A DNA stretch of 64,000 nt from Bowmanella denitrificans. GTDB taxonomy: Bacteria > Pseudomonadota > Gammaproteobacteria > Enterobacterales > Alteromonadaceae. The stretch is from NCBI RefSeq assembly GCF_039522935.1, contig NZ_BAAAEI010000031.1, positions 307,018 to 371,017 on the forward strand, read 5' to 3'. Position 1 is the first letter of the stretch. Each line of letters opens with the position of its first letter. Below the pieces are notes generated by a model. That model searched no databases. It saw only the letters and a program-made list of their open reading frames with translations, and was not told the origin of the DNA. Positions 29,140 to 37,972 of this stretch are shown in pieces. A program made the position numbers and the translations under genes.

Positions 29140-30153
29140 TTAACCCAGCGGCATTACCCTGTTGCGTCCCAGGGTCTTGGCCTGGTACAACTGCTTGTCT
29201 GCCTGTTCAAGTAAGTCACTTCTACGCATGGCGCCGCTGAATTCCGCCACACCAAAGGATGCACTGATACCGTCCAGGCTCTTGCCGGTGCGTCTGTCCA
29301 CCACACTGACCTTTTCAATGGCGCGGCGCATCACTTCAGCCTGGTGAATGGCCTGTTTGAGCTTACTGTCTTTCAGCAATACAGCAAATTCTTCGCCACC
29401 AAAGCGGAAAGCACTGGCATTGTCCCTGCAACTGTCTTTCAGTTTCTTGCCAACCGCTTTTAATACCCGGTCGCCCATTTGATGGCCAAACTGATCGTTA
29501 ATGGACTTAAAGTGGTCGATATCCACCATCACCAGACAGGTGCCTTTATCGGGCTGCATCACTTTTAATTCTTCATCCAGATAGCGCCGGTTGTAGAGGC
29601 CGGTCAGAGCATCAAATAATGCGTTTTGTTGGCTGTCTTTCAATTTAGCCCTGAGTTCGCTGATTTCCTTTTCAGCGCTACTCAGAGCGGCCGTAAAGTC
29701 CAGCGTACTGCGTTTGACATGCTGGGTTTCCTTTACCAGGGAACGCACCAACTGCATCACTTCCTCAACCGACCAGCCTTCGCGTTCCACTTTGTCTAAA
29801 TCTGACAAGCGATTGTCTATAGCTTGCTTAAAGTTCTGCGTATCGCTGCGGGTATCGCCAAGTGATTGCGACAATTCAATCAACATGGCCTCTACCGTCT
29901 GGCGTAATTGCCAGGCTTCTACTTCCTGTGTATCCGCCAGATGCTGGCGATACAGTTCCTGAATCTTTGCCGCAGAAATTGGCTGATTGTTTACCGTCAG
30001 TTTGTCTACTTCCGCGTTCAGCGGCGCAGACTGATTGCTGGCATAGGTGTACCAAAGCGCATAATTGGTGGGGATGGCGGAAATCTGATGTTTAATCAGC
30101 AGTGGGATGGTTTGTTTAAGTACCTGAAAAGACTTTTCCAGCTCGTCCGCCAT
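29140..30153 (-). CDS. Cytosolic diguanylate cyclase (helical N-domain plus GGDEF)
   Basis: A 337-residue protein with no membrane segment. Residues 1-165 are helical and coiled-coil rich (sensor or oligomerisation), 175-335 are GGDEF, active site FRFGGEEFAVLL. The inhibitory I-site is degenerate (RDNA instead of RxxD), so product inhibition may be lost. It lies 85 bases downstream of, and in line with, the MshEN-type ATPase gene, which may make them one unit. Confidence 0.9.
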   Translation of the reverse strand: MADELEKSFQVLKQTIPLLIKHQISAIPTNYALWYTYASNQSAPLNAEVDKLTVNNQPISAAKIQELYRQHLADTQEVEAWQLRQTVEAMLIELSQSLGDTRSDTQNFKQAIDNRLSDLDKVEREGWSVEEVMQLVRSLVKETQHVKRSTLDFTAALSSAEKEISELRAKLKDSQQNALFDALTGLYNRRYLDEELKVMQPDKGTCLVMVDIDHFKSINDQFGHQMGDRVLKAVGKKLKDSCRDNASAFRFGGEEFAVLLKDSKLKQAIHQAEVMRRAIEKVSVVDRRTGKSLDGISASFGVAEFSGAMRRSDLLEQADKQLYQAKTLGRNRVMPLG

Positions 30154-30238
30154 TTTTTATTCTCAGTTGGGCGCCTTGGATAAGGCTAGTGTAGCAGAGA
30201 CATTGCCTTCAGATCGCCAAGCCATGAACAACTTGGGG

Positions 30239-32461
30239 TCATTCGGTGCCACTGATAATCTGTACCTGTGCAATATCTGTGTCGCCTTTAAGTACCTTAT
30301 AAATACCGTCCTGGGTTAAGGTGCGCATACCGTCTTTCATGGCCTGCTCCTTCATGGCCGACACTGCCGCTTCCTTATATACCAAGGCGCGTAGTTCCGG
30401 GGTCATAGCCAGCAATTCATGCACGCCAGTACGACCTTTGTAGCCAATATCGCCACAGGCTTCGCAACCCTTGGCCCTGAACAGTTTCAAGGGTTTTGGC
30501 AGGTTTAATTCATCAAGATATTCCTCGCCATACTGCCTGTGAATAAAGCCCAGGTCGGCGTCGGTTGCTTCATACTCTTCCTTACAATTCGGGCATAAGG
30601 TCCGGATCAAGCGTTGCGCCAGGATCCCCACACAGGCATCAGAGAAGTTCACCGGGTCCAGTCCCAAATCCAACAAACGAGTAATGGTTTCTGGCGCTGA
30701 GTTGGTGTGCAAAGTGGATAACACTAAGTGACCGGTTAGCGAAGCTTCAATACCGGCATGGGCGGTTTCTTTATCCCGCATTTCACCGATCAGAATTATA
30801 TCCGGGTCGGCCCGCAAAAATGCACGCAAGGCATTGGCAAAGGTAAAACCAATTTTAGGGCTGACCTGTACCTGTTGAAGGCCGGCCTGGGTGATTTCCA
30901 CCGGGTCTTCCGCGGTCCAGATTTTCTTTTCCGGGGTGTTCAAGTCACCCAGCACCGCGTGCAGCGTGGTAGTTTTACCTGAGCCCGTGGGTCCTACCAC
31001 CAGAATGATACCGTGGGGTTTTTTAATCATTTCCTTCAGGCGGGCCGCATTACCTGGTGCCAGATTCAGTTTGTCCATGGGCATCGCGCCGCCGGATGCC
31101 AGGATCCGCATCACCACCCCTTCACCGGCGACAGTGGGAATTGTGGCTACACGCACTTCCACCAATTGCCCTGACATCTTGACGGCCAGCTTGCCGTCCT
31201 GCGGGACCCGCTTCTCGGCGATATTCAGATTAGCCAGAATTTTAATTCGCGCTACCACCGCATTGTGGTGTGAAGCAGGGATTTGGGTAATGTCGCGACA
31301 CACACCATCAACCCGCATTCTTACCCGGGTTGGGCCATTCTTTTCAGCATCTACGTGAATATCTGAGGCATTCAGTCGCTTGGCATCATGCAGGATACGG
31401 CTAACCAGCCTGACCACCGCTGGAGCATCGTCTGACAAATCTTCCTGCTGTTCTTCCAGGTCATCGCCACCGCCGCCGATTTCGTCAAGGATTTCATCCA
31501 TCTCCCCTGGTGCCACTGCGCCACCGCCGCTTTCGCCGAGATATTGCAACACCTGATTAGGCAGAGACACATGAATATCATAACTGTCGATACCCAAAGC
31601 GCTTTCAATCTCCATCAGCAGCGCAGCGTTGTTGGGTTCTGCCATCAAAATAATGGGATTGTCTGAGACGTCGGCCACCACCGCCACGTAATTGCGCTTA
31701 AGGTAAGACAGATTCAGCTTACTGTTGCCCTGATAGACATGGTACTTATCTGGTAAGTAGGGTAAGTAGGGGACCTGATAATGTACAGACAGAGCGTGCC
31801 CCAATTCATTCTCGGCGATTCGATGTTCGCTGATTAAACGCTGTACCAGTTGCTTGGGGTCTTTACAACTTTCCAATAGCGCATCAAGGTTGGCGTCCGA
31901 GATCAATTCCTTGTGCACCAGATATTGGAAGGGTTTGTTAGTACCGCCCAGTTCAAAGCGGAACTTTTCCCCTATCATACCGCCCAGTTGATTGGCCAGT
32001 TCCAGATCATCAGAATTAAAGTCGCCCTGGCGTTTATTAATAATCTGCATAACGCCCAACAGAACGCCGGCATTCATGACCGGCACACAGATAATATTGC
32101 GGGTAATAAAGGAAGAAGACTTGTCGAATTTGTCGGCAAAGCGCAAACGGGGGTGGATAGCGGCAAGCTCTTCGGCGTTATAAGGGTCAGAAATCAGCAG
32201 AGGCAATTGGCTTAGTGCCACATAACCGGCGATGGACTGCGGTGTAATAGGTACTTTAATTTCACGAATTTCACGGCCGGTTTTAAAGCGCGCGACCAAA
32301 TCCTGATGTTGCCGGCGACGTTGGAAAATACTCATGCGCTCGGCATCAAACATGCCCAGTACGATAGGCTCGAGCTTTTCGTAGGCGTCCATCAGCCCGA
32401 TATTATCGTCCAGCAACTGGCGAATCTGGGTTAGCTGGCGGTCGGATTTATTCGTGATCAT
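30239..32461 (-). CDS. GspE/PilB-family secretion ATPase with GAF and MshEN domains
   Basis: A 740-residue type II secretion/type IV pilus-style AAA ATPase. Domains: GAF-like (about 20-170), MshEN/GspE N-domain (about 175-305, RLISEHRIAENELGHALSVHYQVP), acidic linker, then ATPase with Walker A GPTGSGKTTT (490-499), Asp box LIGEMRD and the zinc tetracysteine CPNC (623-626)/CEAC (666-669). MshEN domains of MshE-like ATPases bind c-di-GMP. The GAF head is not standard for GspE, PilB or MshE. No pilin, secretin or platform gene is nearby, so it is an orphan motor; its partner machine is unknown. Confidence 0.88.
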   Translation of the reverse strand: MITNKSDRQLTQIRQLLDDNIGLMDAYEKLEPIVLGMFDAERMSIFQRRRQHQDLVARFKTGREIREIKVPITPQSIAGYVALSQLPLLISDPYNAEELAAIHPRLRFADKFDKSSSFITRNIICVPVMNAGVLLGVMQIINKRQGDFNSDDLELANQLGGMIGEKFRFELGGTNKPFQYLVHKELISDANLDALLESCKDPKQLVQRLISEHRIAENELGHALSVHYQVPYLPYLPDKYHVYQGNSKLNLSYLKRNYVAVVADVSDNPIILMAEPNNAALLMEIESALGIDSYDIHVSLPNQVLQYLGESGGGAVAPGEMDEILDEIGGGGDDLEEQQEDLSDDAPAVVRLVSRILHDAKRLNASDIHVDAEKNGPTRVRMRVDGVCRDITQIPASHHNAVVARIKILANLNIAEKRVPQDGKLAVKMSGQLVEVRVATIPTVAGEGVVMRILASGGAMPMDKLNLAPGNAARLKEMIKKPHGIILVVGPTGSGKTTTLHAVLGDLNTPEKKIWTAEDPVEITQAGLQQVQVSPKIGFTFANALRAFLRADPDIILIGEMRDKETAHAGIEASLTGHLVLSTLHTNSAPETITRLLDLGLDPVNFSDACVGILAQRLIRTLCPNCKEEYEATDADLGFIHRQYGEEYLDELNLPKPLKLFRAKGCEACGDIGYKGRTGVHELLAMTPELRALVYKEAAVSAMKEQAMKDGMRTLTQDGIYKVLKGDTDIAQVQIISGTE

Positions 32462-32604
32462 GTTTTACAAAGTTATCATGGACTTACTATCTTAATGCTA
32501 CTATAGCCGACAGCTATGGCGCTGAATATAGCGAAGCGGCATTTTATCCCGATGGGCTGCGACTGATACGGCCATCAAAATAGTGATTTTTTGCATGATT
32601 GAGG

Positions 32605-32632
32605 TTGCATAAAAATCCCGCATAGGTATAAT
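32605..32632 (+). promoter_or_regulatory. Sigma70 promoter of the S10 operon
   Basis: TTGCAT (32605-32610), 16-base spacer, perfect TATAAT (32627-32632). Transcription should start near 32639, giving a leader of about 155 bases before rpsJ. Strong and well placed for a ribosomal protein operon. Confidence 0.85.
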
Positions 32633-32639
32633 TCGCGCC

Positions 32640-32795
32640 CACTGCCAAAAAGGCATGCGTCTTCAAATTGAAATTTTCGGTTCGAAGATGAATACAAGAC
32701 CCTAATTTTGGGTCGGCGGTTTACACCCATCCTCCCCCTGGTTATTCAGGTTGGTGAGGGTGAATTTTTTTGTTCTTTTGATTGGAGCTTGGTCG
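32640..32795 (+). promoter_or_regulatory. S10 operon leader with hairpin and U-run
   Basis: About 155 bases of 5' leader. CACCC (about 32725) through the CCTG/CAGG inner helix to GGGTG (about 32762) gives an imperfect stem followed by AATTTTTTTG. In E. coli the comparable S10 leader binds ribosomal protein L4, causing termination and translational repression of the operon; this leader has the same layout (late hairpin plus U-run before rpsJ). The equivalence is inferred from position. Confidence 0.55.
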
Positions 32796-33107
32796 ATGCC
32801 AAATCAAAGAATTCGCATTCGTTTGAAAGCGTTTGATCACAAGTTGATCGATCAGTCTACGGCTGAAATCGTTGAAACTGCCAAACGCACTGGTGCTCAG
32901 GTTAGCGGTCCTATTCCTCTGCCTACCCGCAAAGAACGCTATACGGTTCTGATTTCTCCTCACGTAAACAAAGATGCGCGTGACCAATATGAAATCCGTA
33001 CCCATAAGCGTCTGGTGGACATCATCGAGCCTACTGATAAAACAGTAGACGCGCTGATGAGGTTGGACTTGGCTGCCGGCGTTGATGTTCAAATCAGCCT
33101 GGGCTAA
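32796..33107 (+). CDS. rpsJ: 30S ribosomal protein S10
   Basis: 103 residues, family length, near-identical to enterobacterial S10: IRIRLKAFDHKLIDQST, TGAQVSGPIPLPTRKERYT, LMRLDLAAGVDVQISLG. S10 is a 30S head protein and, as NusE, a transcription antitermination factor. First gene of the S10 operon, ATG chosen at MPNQRIRIRL with GGAG upstream. Confidence 0.98.
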   Translation: MPNQRIRIRLKAFDHKLIDQSTAEIVETAKRTGAQVSGPIPLPTRKERYTVLISPHVNKDARDQYEIRTHKRLVDIIEPTDKTVDALMRLDLAAGVDVQISLG

Positions 33108-33125
33108 CAAGAGAGGGTTTTAACA

Positions 33126-33764
33126 ATGGCGATTGGTATAGTCGGTCGTAAAGTAGGTATGACCCGCATCTTCACTGAAGATGGCGTGTCCATCCCTGTG
33201 ACTGTTATCGAAGCAACGCCTAACCGCGTCACTCAGTTGCGTACTGAAGAGAAAGACGGTTATCGCGCATTGCAAGTCACTGCAGGTACCAAGAAAGCTA
33301 ACCGCGTTACTAAAGCTGAAGCAGGTCACTTTGCTAAAGCTGGTGTTGATGCGGGCCGTGGCCTGTGGGAATTCCGCCTGAATGACAATGAAGGCGAAGG
33401 CATTGAAGTCGGTAGTGAAATCACTGTTGAAATCTTTGCTGAGAATGCCAAGGTTGACGTAATCGGTACCTCTAAAGGTAAAGGTTTCGCCGGTGCGATT
33501 AAACGTTGGAACTTCCGTCACCAGCGTAACTCGCACGGTAACTCTTTGTCTCACCGTGCCCCTGGTTCTATTGGTCAGAACCAGTCACCTGGTAAGGTTT
33601 TCAAAGGCAAGAAGATGGCTGGTCACTTAGGTGACGAGCAGGTCACTGTGCAGTCTTTGGAAGTTGTACGTGTTGACGCTGCCAACAACCTGTTGTTGGT
33701 TCGTGGCGCAGTACCCGGTGCAACAGGCGGCGATCTGATCGTCAAGCCTGCGGTTAAAGCGTAA
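33126..33764 (+). CDS. rplC: 50S ribosomal protein L3
   Basis: 212 residues with the L3 signatures IGIVGRKVGMTRIFTEDG and the central RWNFRHQRNSHGNSLSHR loop that reaches the peptidyl transferase centre (its Gln is the PrmB methylation site in relatives). Early 50S assembly protein. AGAGG precedes it; 18 bases after rpsJ. Confidence 0.98.
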   Translation: MAIGIVGRKVGMTRIFTEDGVSIPVTVIEATPNRVTQLRTEEKDGYRALQVTAGTKKANRVTKAEAGHFAKAGVDAGRGLWEFRLNDNEGEGIEVGSEITVEIFAENAKVDVIGTSKGKGFAGAIKRWNFRHQRNSHGNSLSHRAPGSIGQNQSPGKVFKGKKMAGHLGDEQVTVQSLEVVRVDAANNLLLVRGAVPGATGGDLIVKPAVKA

Positions 33765-33781
33765 CGTCTGGGAGAATAGTG

Positions 33782-34387
33782 ATGGAATTAGTATTGAAAG
33801 ACGCGAACAGCGCTCTTGAAGTATCCGAAGCTACCTTTGGACGTGAGTTTAACGAAGCTCTGGTACACCAGGTAGTTGTAGCTTACGGTGCAGGCTCTCG
33901 TCAGGGCACTAAAGCGCAAAAAACGCGTTCTGAAGTTAGCGGTGGCGGTAAGAAGCCATGGCGTCAAAAAGGTACTGGCCGTGCCCGTGCCGGTACTATC
34001 CGCAGCCCAATCTGGGTTGGTGGTGGTCGCGCCTTTGCAGCCAAGCCTCGTGACTTTGATCAGAAAGTTAACAAGAAGATGTACCGTGGTGCTATCAAAA
34101 GCATCCTGTCTGAACTGGTTCGCCAGGAGCGTCTGATTGTTGTTGAGAAATTCGGTGTTGAAGCACCTAAGACCAAGGAACTTTTGGCTAAGCTGAAAGC
34201 TTTGGATCTGAAAGACGTGCTGATCGTGACTGCAGAAGTAGACGAGAACCTGTTCCTGTCTGCCCGCAACCTGTACAAGGTTGACGTGCGTGATGTAGCC
34301 GGTATCGATCCTGTCAGCCTGATCGCGTTTGAAAAAGTGTTGATCACTGCCGATGCAGTGAAACAACTTGAGGAGGCGTTGGCATGA
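33782..34387 (+). CDS. rplD: 50S ribosomal protein L4
   Basis: 201 residues matching E. coli L4 throughout (MELVLKDANSAL start, VSGGGKKPWRQKGTGRARAGTIRSP loop lining the exit tunnel). In gammaproteobacteria L4 represses its own S10 operon through the leader. A GTG three bases earlier could start it, but MELVLK matches the family. Its stop overlaps the rplW ATG (ATGA). Confidence 0.97.
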   Translation: MELVLKDANSALEVSEATFGREFNEALVHQVVVAYGAGSRQGTKAQKTRSEVSGGGKKPWRQKGTGRARAGTIRSPIWVGGGRAFAAKPRDFDQKVNKKMYRGAIKSILSELVRQERLIVVEKFGVEAPKTKELLAKLKALDLKDVLIVTAEVDENLFLSARNLYKVDVRDVAGIDPVSLIAFEKVLITADAVKQLEEALA

Positions 34388-34686
34388 TAAACGAAGAACG
34401 TCTACTGAAAGTGGTTTTAGCGCCACACATCTCTGAAAAGTCCACCATGGCTGCCGAAGGCGCCAACACTGTGGTTTTCAAAGTTGTGAAAGACGCGACT
34501 AAAGCCGAAATCAAACAAGCGGTTGAGAAACTGTTTGAAGTTGAAGTCGATGCAGTTCGTACCGTTAACGTGAAGGGTAAAACCAAACGTCACGGTATGC
34601 GCATGGGCAAGCGCAGCGACTGGAAAAAAGCTTACGTACAGCTGAAAGAAGGTCAGGACATCGACTTCGTCGGTGGCGCTGAATAA
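34384..34686 (+). CDS. rplW: 50S ribosomal protein L23
   Basis: 100 residues, family length; LLKVVLAPHISEKSTMAAE and VNVKGKTKRHGMRMGKRSDWKKAYV are the L23 signatures. L23 sits at the exit tunnel and docks trigger factor and SRP. Coupled to rplD by a four-base overlap. Confidence 0.97.
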   Translation: MINEERLLKVVLAPHISEKSTMAAEGANTVVFKVVKDATKAEIKQAVEKLFEVEVDAVRTVNVKGKTKRHGMRMGKRSDWKKAYVQLKEGQDIDFVGGAE

Positions 34687-34701
34687 TAGGGGGATTTAGA
34701 C

Positions 34702-35526
34702 ATGCCATTATTGAAAGCGAATCCAACTTCAGCCGGTCGTCGTCACGTTGTTCAGGTTGTTAACCCTGATCTGCACAAAGGCGCACCTTACGCCCCATTG
34801 CTGGAAAAAAACAGCAAAACTGGTGGTCGTAACAACAATGGTCGCATCACAGTGCGTCACATTGGTGGTGGTCATAAGCAGCACTATCGTGTTATCGACT
34901 TCAAACGTAACAAAGACGGTATCCCTGCTGTAGTTGAGCGTCTGGAATATGATCCAAACCGTTCTGCCAACATCGCACTGGTATTGTACGCAGACGGTGA
35001 GCGTCGTTACATCCTGGCTCCTAAAGGAATCAGCGCTGGCGATCAACTGTTGTCTGGCTCTGCTGCGCCTATCAAGGCGGGTAACAGCATGCCAATGCGC
35101 AATATGCCTGTGGGTACCACTGTACACGCAGTTGAAATGAAGCCTGGTAAAGGCGCGCAGTTGGCGCGTTCTGCTGGTGCTTATGCTCAGATTCTGGCCC
35201 GCGACGGCGGTTACATCACTCTGCGTTTGCGCAGCGGTGAAGTACGCAAAGTCCTGGCTGATTGCCGCGCCACCATTGGTGAAGTAGGCAACGCCGAGCA
35301 CATGCTGCGTCAGTTGGGTAAAGCGGGTGCACAGCGCTGGCGTGGTGTTCGTCCGACCGTTCGTGGTGTTGCCATGAACCCGGTTGATCACCCGCACGGT
35401 GGTGGTGAAGGCCGTACCTCTGGTGGTCGTCACCCAGTTTCTCCTTGGGGTAAACCTACCAAGGGTAAGAAGACCCGTAGTAACAAGCGTACCGATAAAC
35501 TCATCGTACGTCGTCGTAATAAGTAA
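34702..35526 (+). CDS. rplB: 50S ribosomal protein L2
   Basis: 274 residues; GRNNNGRITVRHIGGGHKQ and the C-terminal MNPVDHPHGGGEGR loop, with the His near the peptidyl transferase centre, identify L2. It is required for subunit association and peptide bond formation. GGGGGAT-type ribosome site upstream, 15 bases after rplW. Confidence 0.98.
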   Translation: MPLLKANPTSAGRRHVVQVVNPDLHKGAPYAPLLEKNSKTGGRNNNGRITVRHIGGGHKQHYRVIDFKRNKDGIPAVVERLEYDPNRSANIALVLYADGERRYILAPKGISAGDQLLSGSAAPIKAGNSMPMRNMPVGTTVHAVEMKPGKGAQLARSAGAYAQILARDGGYITLRLRSGEVRKVLADCRATIGEVGNAEHMLRQLGKAGAQRWRGVRPTVRGVAMNPVDHPHGGGEGRTSGGRHPVSPWGKPTKGKKTRSNKRTDKLIVRRRNK

Positions 35527-35541
35527 TAGCGAGGATTCACC

Positions 35542-35817
35542 ATGCCACGTTCTCTCAAGAAAGGTCCATTTATTGACCTGCACTTGTTGAAGAAGGTAGA
35601 GACTGCGGTGGAAAAGAACGAGCGTCGTCCAATCAAAACTTGGTCACGCCGTTCCATGATCATCCCAAATATGATTGGGTTGACCATTGCAGTCCATAAC
35701 GGTCGCCAACATGTTCCAGTACTGGTTACTGATGAAATGGTCGGCCACAAGTTGGGCGAATTTGCGCCAACGCGTACTTACCGCGGCCACGTCGCGGATA
35801 AGAAAGCTAAACGTTAA
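35542..35817 (+). CDS. rpsS: 30S ribosomal protein S19
   Basis: 91 residues: PRSLKKGPFIDLHLLKK start and GHKLGEFAPTRTYRGH end are S19 signatures. A 30S head protein contacting S13 and the A-site finger. Eleven bases before rplV. Confidence 0.98.
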   Translation: MPRSLKKGPFIDLHLLKKVETAVEKNERRPIKTWSRRSMIIPNMIGLTIAVHNGRQHVPVLVTDEMVGHKLGEFAPTRTYRGHVADKKAKR

Positions 35818-35828
35818 GGGGTAGGATA

Positions 35829-36161
35829 ATGGAAGCATTAGCTAAACACCGTTTTGCCCGTACGTCGGCTCAAAAAGCACGCCTGGTTGCGGATCAAATT
35901 CGCGGAATGCACGTTGAGAAAGCTCTGGAGCTTCTGACTTACAGCCCTAAGAAAGCGGCTGGTCTGGTCAAGAAAGTTCTGGAGTCTGCCATCGCCAATG
36001 CTGAGCATAACGAAGGTGCAGATATCGACGAGCTGAAAGTCGCGAAGATCTTCGTCGACGAAGGCCCGACCATGAAGCGGATTAAGCCTCGTGCTAAAGG
36101 CCGTGCGGACCGTATTTTCAAGCGTAGCAGTCACATCACTGTTGTTGTGGCTGATAACTAG
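35829..36161 (+). CDS. rplV: 50S ribosomal protein L22
   Basis: 110 residues; SAQKARLVADQIRG and DEGPTMKRIKPRAKGRADRI (the exit-tunnel hairpin whose mutations give macrolide resistance in relatives). Preceded by a GGGG-rich ribosome site after rpsS. Confidence 0.98.
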   Translation: MEALAKHRFARTSAQKARLVADQIRGMHVEKALELLTYSPKKAAGLVKKVLESAIANAEHNEGADIDELKVAKIFVDEGPTMKRIKPRAKGRADRIFKRSSHITVVVADN

Positions 36162-36170
36162 GAGTAGATA

Positions 36171-36881
36171 ATGGGACAGAAGGTACATCCTACAGGTATA
36201 CGCCTGGGTATCAGCAAACCATGGACTTCTACCTGGTACGCTAATACTAAAGAATACGCAGACAACTTGTTCAATGACCATCAGGTACGTCAGTTCCTGA
36301 CCAAAGAACTGAAGAATGCGTCAGTTTCCAAGATCGTCATCGAGCGTCCAGCCAAGAGCATCCGTGTGACTATTCACACTGCGCGTCCTGGCGTGGTTAT
36401 CGGTAAGAAAGGTGAAGACGTAGAAAAACTGCGTAAGTACGTTTCTAACCTGGCCGGCGTTCCTGCACAGATCAACATCGCTGAGGTTCGTAAGCCTGAG
36501 CTGGATGCGCAGTTGGTTGCCGACAGCATCTCCAGCCAGCTTGAGCGTCGTGTTATGTTCCGTCGCGCTATGAAGCGTGCGGTACAAAACGCCATGCGCA
36601 TCGGCGCTAAAGGTATCAAGGTAGAAGTAAGCGGTCGTCTTGGCGGCGCCGAAATTGCCCGTTCTGAGTGGTATCGTGAAGGCCGTGTGCCGCTGCACAC
36701 TTTCCGTGCTGACATCGATTACGCCACCTCTGAAGCCGGCACTACCTACGGTATCATCGGCGTTAAAGTGTGGATCTTCAAAGGTGAAGTTCTGGGTGGT
36801 CTGCCAGCAGCCAACGCTGTAGAGCAAGCACCAGCTCCTGCACCTAAGAAGAAAGGCCGCAGCGCGAAGCAAGGGGGCTAA
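36171..36881 (+). CDS. rpsC: 30S ribosomal protein S3
   Basis: 236 residues; MGQKVHPTGIRLGI start, KH-domain GVVIGKKGEDVEKLR (GxxG loop) and SGRLGGAEIARSEWYREG. S3 lies at the mRNA entry channel. The C-terminal ~20 residues are an Ala/Pro/Lys-rich tail typical of gammaproteobacterial S3. Confidence 0.98.
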   Translation: MGQKVHPTGIRLGISKPWTSTWYANTKEYADNLFNDHQVRQFLTKELKNASVSKIVIERPAKSIRVTIHTARPGVVIGKKGEDVEKLRKYVSNLAGVPAQINIAEVRKPELDAQLVADSISSQLERRVMFRRAMKRAVQNAMRIGAKGIKVEVSGRLGGAEIARSEWYREGRVPLHTFRADIDYATSEAGTTYGIIGVKVWIFKGEVLGGLPAANAVEQAPAPAPKKKGRSAKQGG

Positions 36882-36884
36882 GAG

Positions 36885-37298
36885 ATGTTACAACCAAAAC
36901 GTACGAAATTCCGTAAGCAGCATAAAGGTCGTAACCGCGGTCTGGCGATTGCAGGCGGTAAGGTAAGCTTCGGTACTTTCGGCTTAAAAGCCACTGGCCG
37001 TGGTCGCATGACTGCTCGTCAAATCGAAGCAGCCCGTCGTGCCCTGACTCGTCACGTTAAGCGTCAAGGTAAGATCTGGATCCGTGTATTCCCTGACAAG
37101 CCAATCACTGAGAAGCCTCTTGAGGTTCGTCAGGGTAAAGGTAAGGGTAACGTGGAATACTGGGTATGTCAGATTCAGCCTGGTCGTGTACTTTACGAAA
37201 TTGAAGGTGTGCCTGAAGAGTTGGCCCGTGAAGCTTTCGAGCTGGCCGCTGCTAAGTTGCCCTTCAAGACAACCTTTGTAACTCGGACGGTGATGTAA
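36885..37298 (+). CDS. rplP: 50S ribosomal protein L16
   Basis: 137 residues; MLQPKRTKFRKQHKGRNRG start and GRMTARQIEAARRALTRH identify L16, a late-assembling protein near the A-site tRNA. Its TAA shares one base with the rpmC ATG. Confidence 0.98.
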   Translation: MLQPKRTKFRKQHKGRNRGLAIAGGKVSFGTFGLKATGRGRMTARQIEAARRALTRHVKRQGKIWIRVFPDKPITEKPLEVRQGKGKGNVEYWVCQIQPGRVLYEIEGVPEELAREAFELAAAKLPFKTTFVTRTVM

Positions 37299-37489
37299 TG
37301 AAAGCTACTGAACTGAAAGATAAAAGCGTAGAAGAGCTGAACGCAGAGCTGCTGAACCTGCTGCGCGAACAGTTCAACCTGCGCATGCAACACAGCACAG
37401 GTCAGCTGGAAAAAACTCACCAGTTGAAGATTGTGCGTCGCAGCATTGCGCGTGTTAAAACCATTCTGACTCAGAAGGCAGGTGCCTAA
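37298..37489 (+). CDS. rpmC: 50S ribosomal protein L29
   Basis: 63 residues, two-helix protein: MKATELKDKSVEELNAELLNL then FNLRMQHSTGQLEKTH. L29 lies at the tunnel exit beside L23. One-base overlaps with rplP before it and rpsQ after it show tight coupling. Confidence 0.97.
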   Translation: MKATELKDKSVEELNAELLNLLREQFNLRMQHSTGQLEKTHQLKIVRRSIARVKTILTQKAGA

Positions 37490-37749
37490 TGACTGAAAAA
37501 AATACACGTACACTGCAGGGCCGTGTCATTAGCAACAAAATGGACAAGTCCATCACTGTAGCTATTGAGCGCAAGGTGAAACACCCAATTTACGGTAAGT
37601 TCATCAAGCGTACTACTAAACTGCATGCACATGATGAAAACAACGAGTGCAGCATTGGCGATATCGTCACTGTAAAAGAGTGTCGTCCTCTGTCTAAGAC
37701 AAAGAACTTTACTCTGGTTGCCGTTGTTGAGAAATCCACTGAGGTTTAA
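37489..37749 (+). CDS. rpsQ: 30S ribosomal protein S17
   Basis: 86 residues; TLQGRVISNKMDKSITVAIER and DIVTVKECRPLSKTKNF are S17 signatures; an OB-fold protein that binds 16S rRNA early in 30S assembly. It is the last gene of the S10 operon and is followed directly by a strong terminator rather than by rplN of the spc operon. Confidence 0.98.
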   Translation: MTEKNTRTLQGRVISNKMDKSITVAIERKVKHPIYGKFIKRTTKLHAHDENNECSIGDIVTVKECRPLSKTKNFTLVAVVEKSTEV

Positions 37750-37766
37750 TCCTCTCGGGATTTTGT

Positions 37767-37793
37767 AAAAAAGCGCCTTCGGGCGCTTTTTTT
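37767..37793 (+). terminator. Intrinsic terminator closing the S10 operon
   Basis: AAAAAAGCGCC, TTC, GGGCGCTTTTTTT: GC-rich stem, tight loop, long T-run, 18 bases after rpsQ. It confirms that the operon ends here. Confidence 0.95.
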
Positions 37794-37972
37794 ATGTCGT
37801 ATTCCGACGTAGCAGGAGCACTCACCGGCGATGTCTCATCAAAAAAACACAGCCAATACAAGCACAAAACTGGGTCCCATAATAAGGTATGGCTTGGCTT
37901 ACCTATTGGTCAGCTTAAAGGCGCTATGCTGGTAACAGGTCGGGGGCTTTTCCCCAATGCGGAGGCCTGGTT

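Noticed and set aside
33120..36872. Long open frames antisense to the S10 operon genes
   Set aside because: They mirror highly biased ribosomal codon use on the other strand, have no ribosome sites and match no family.
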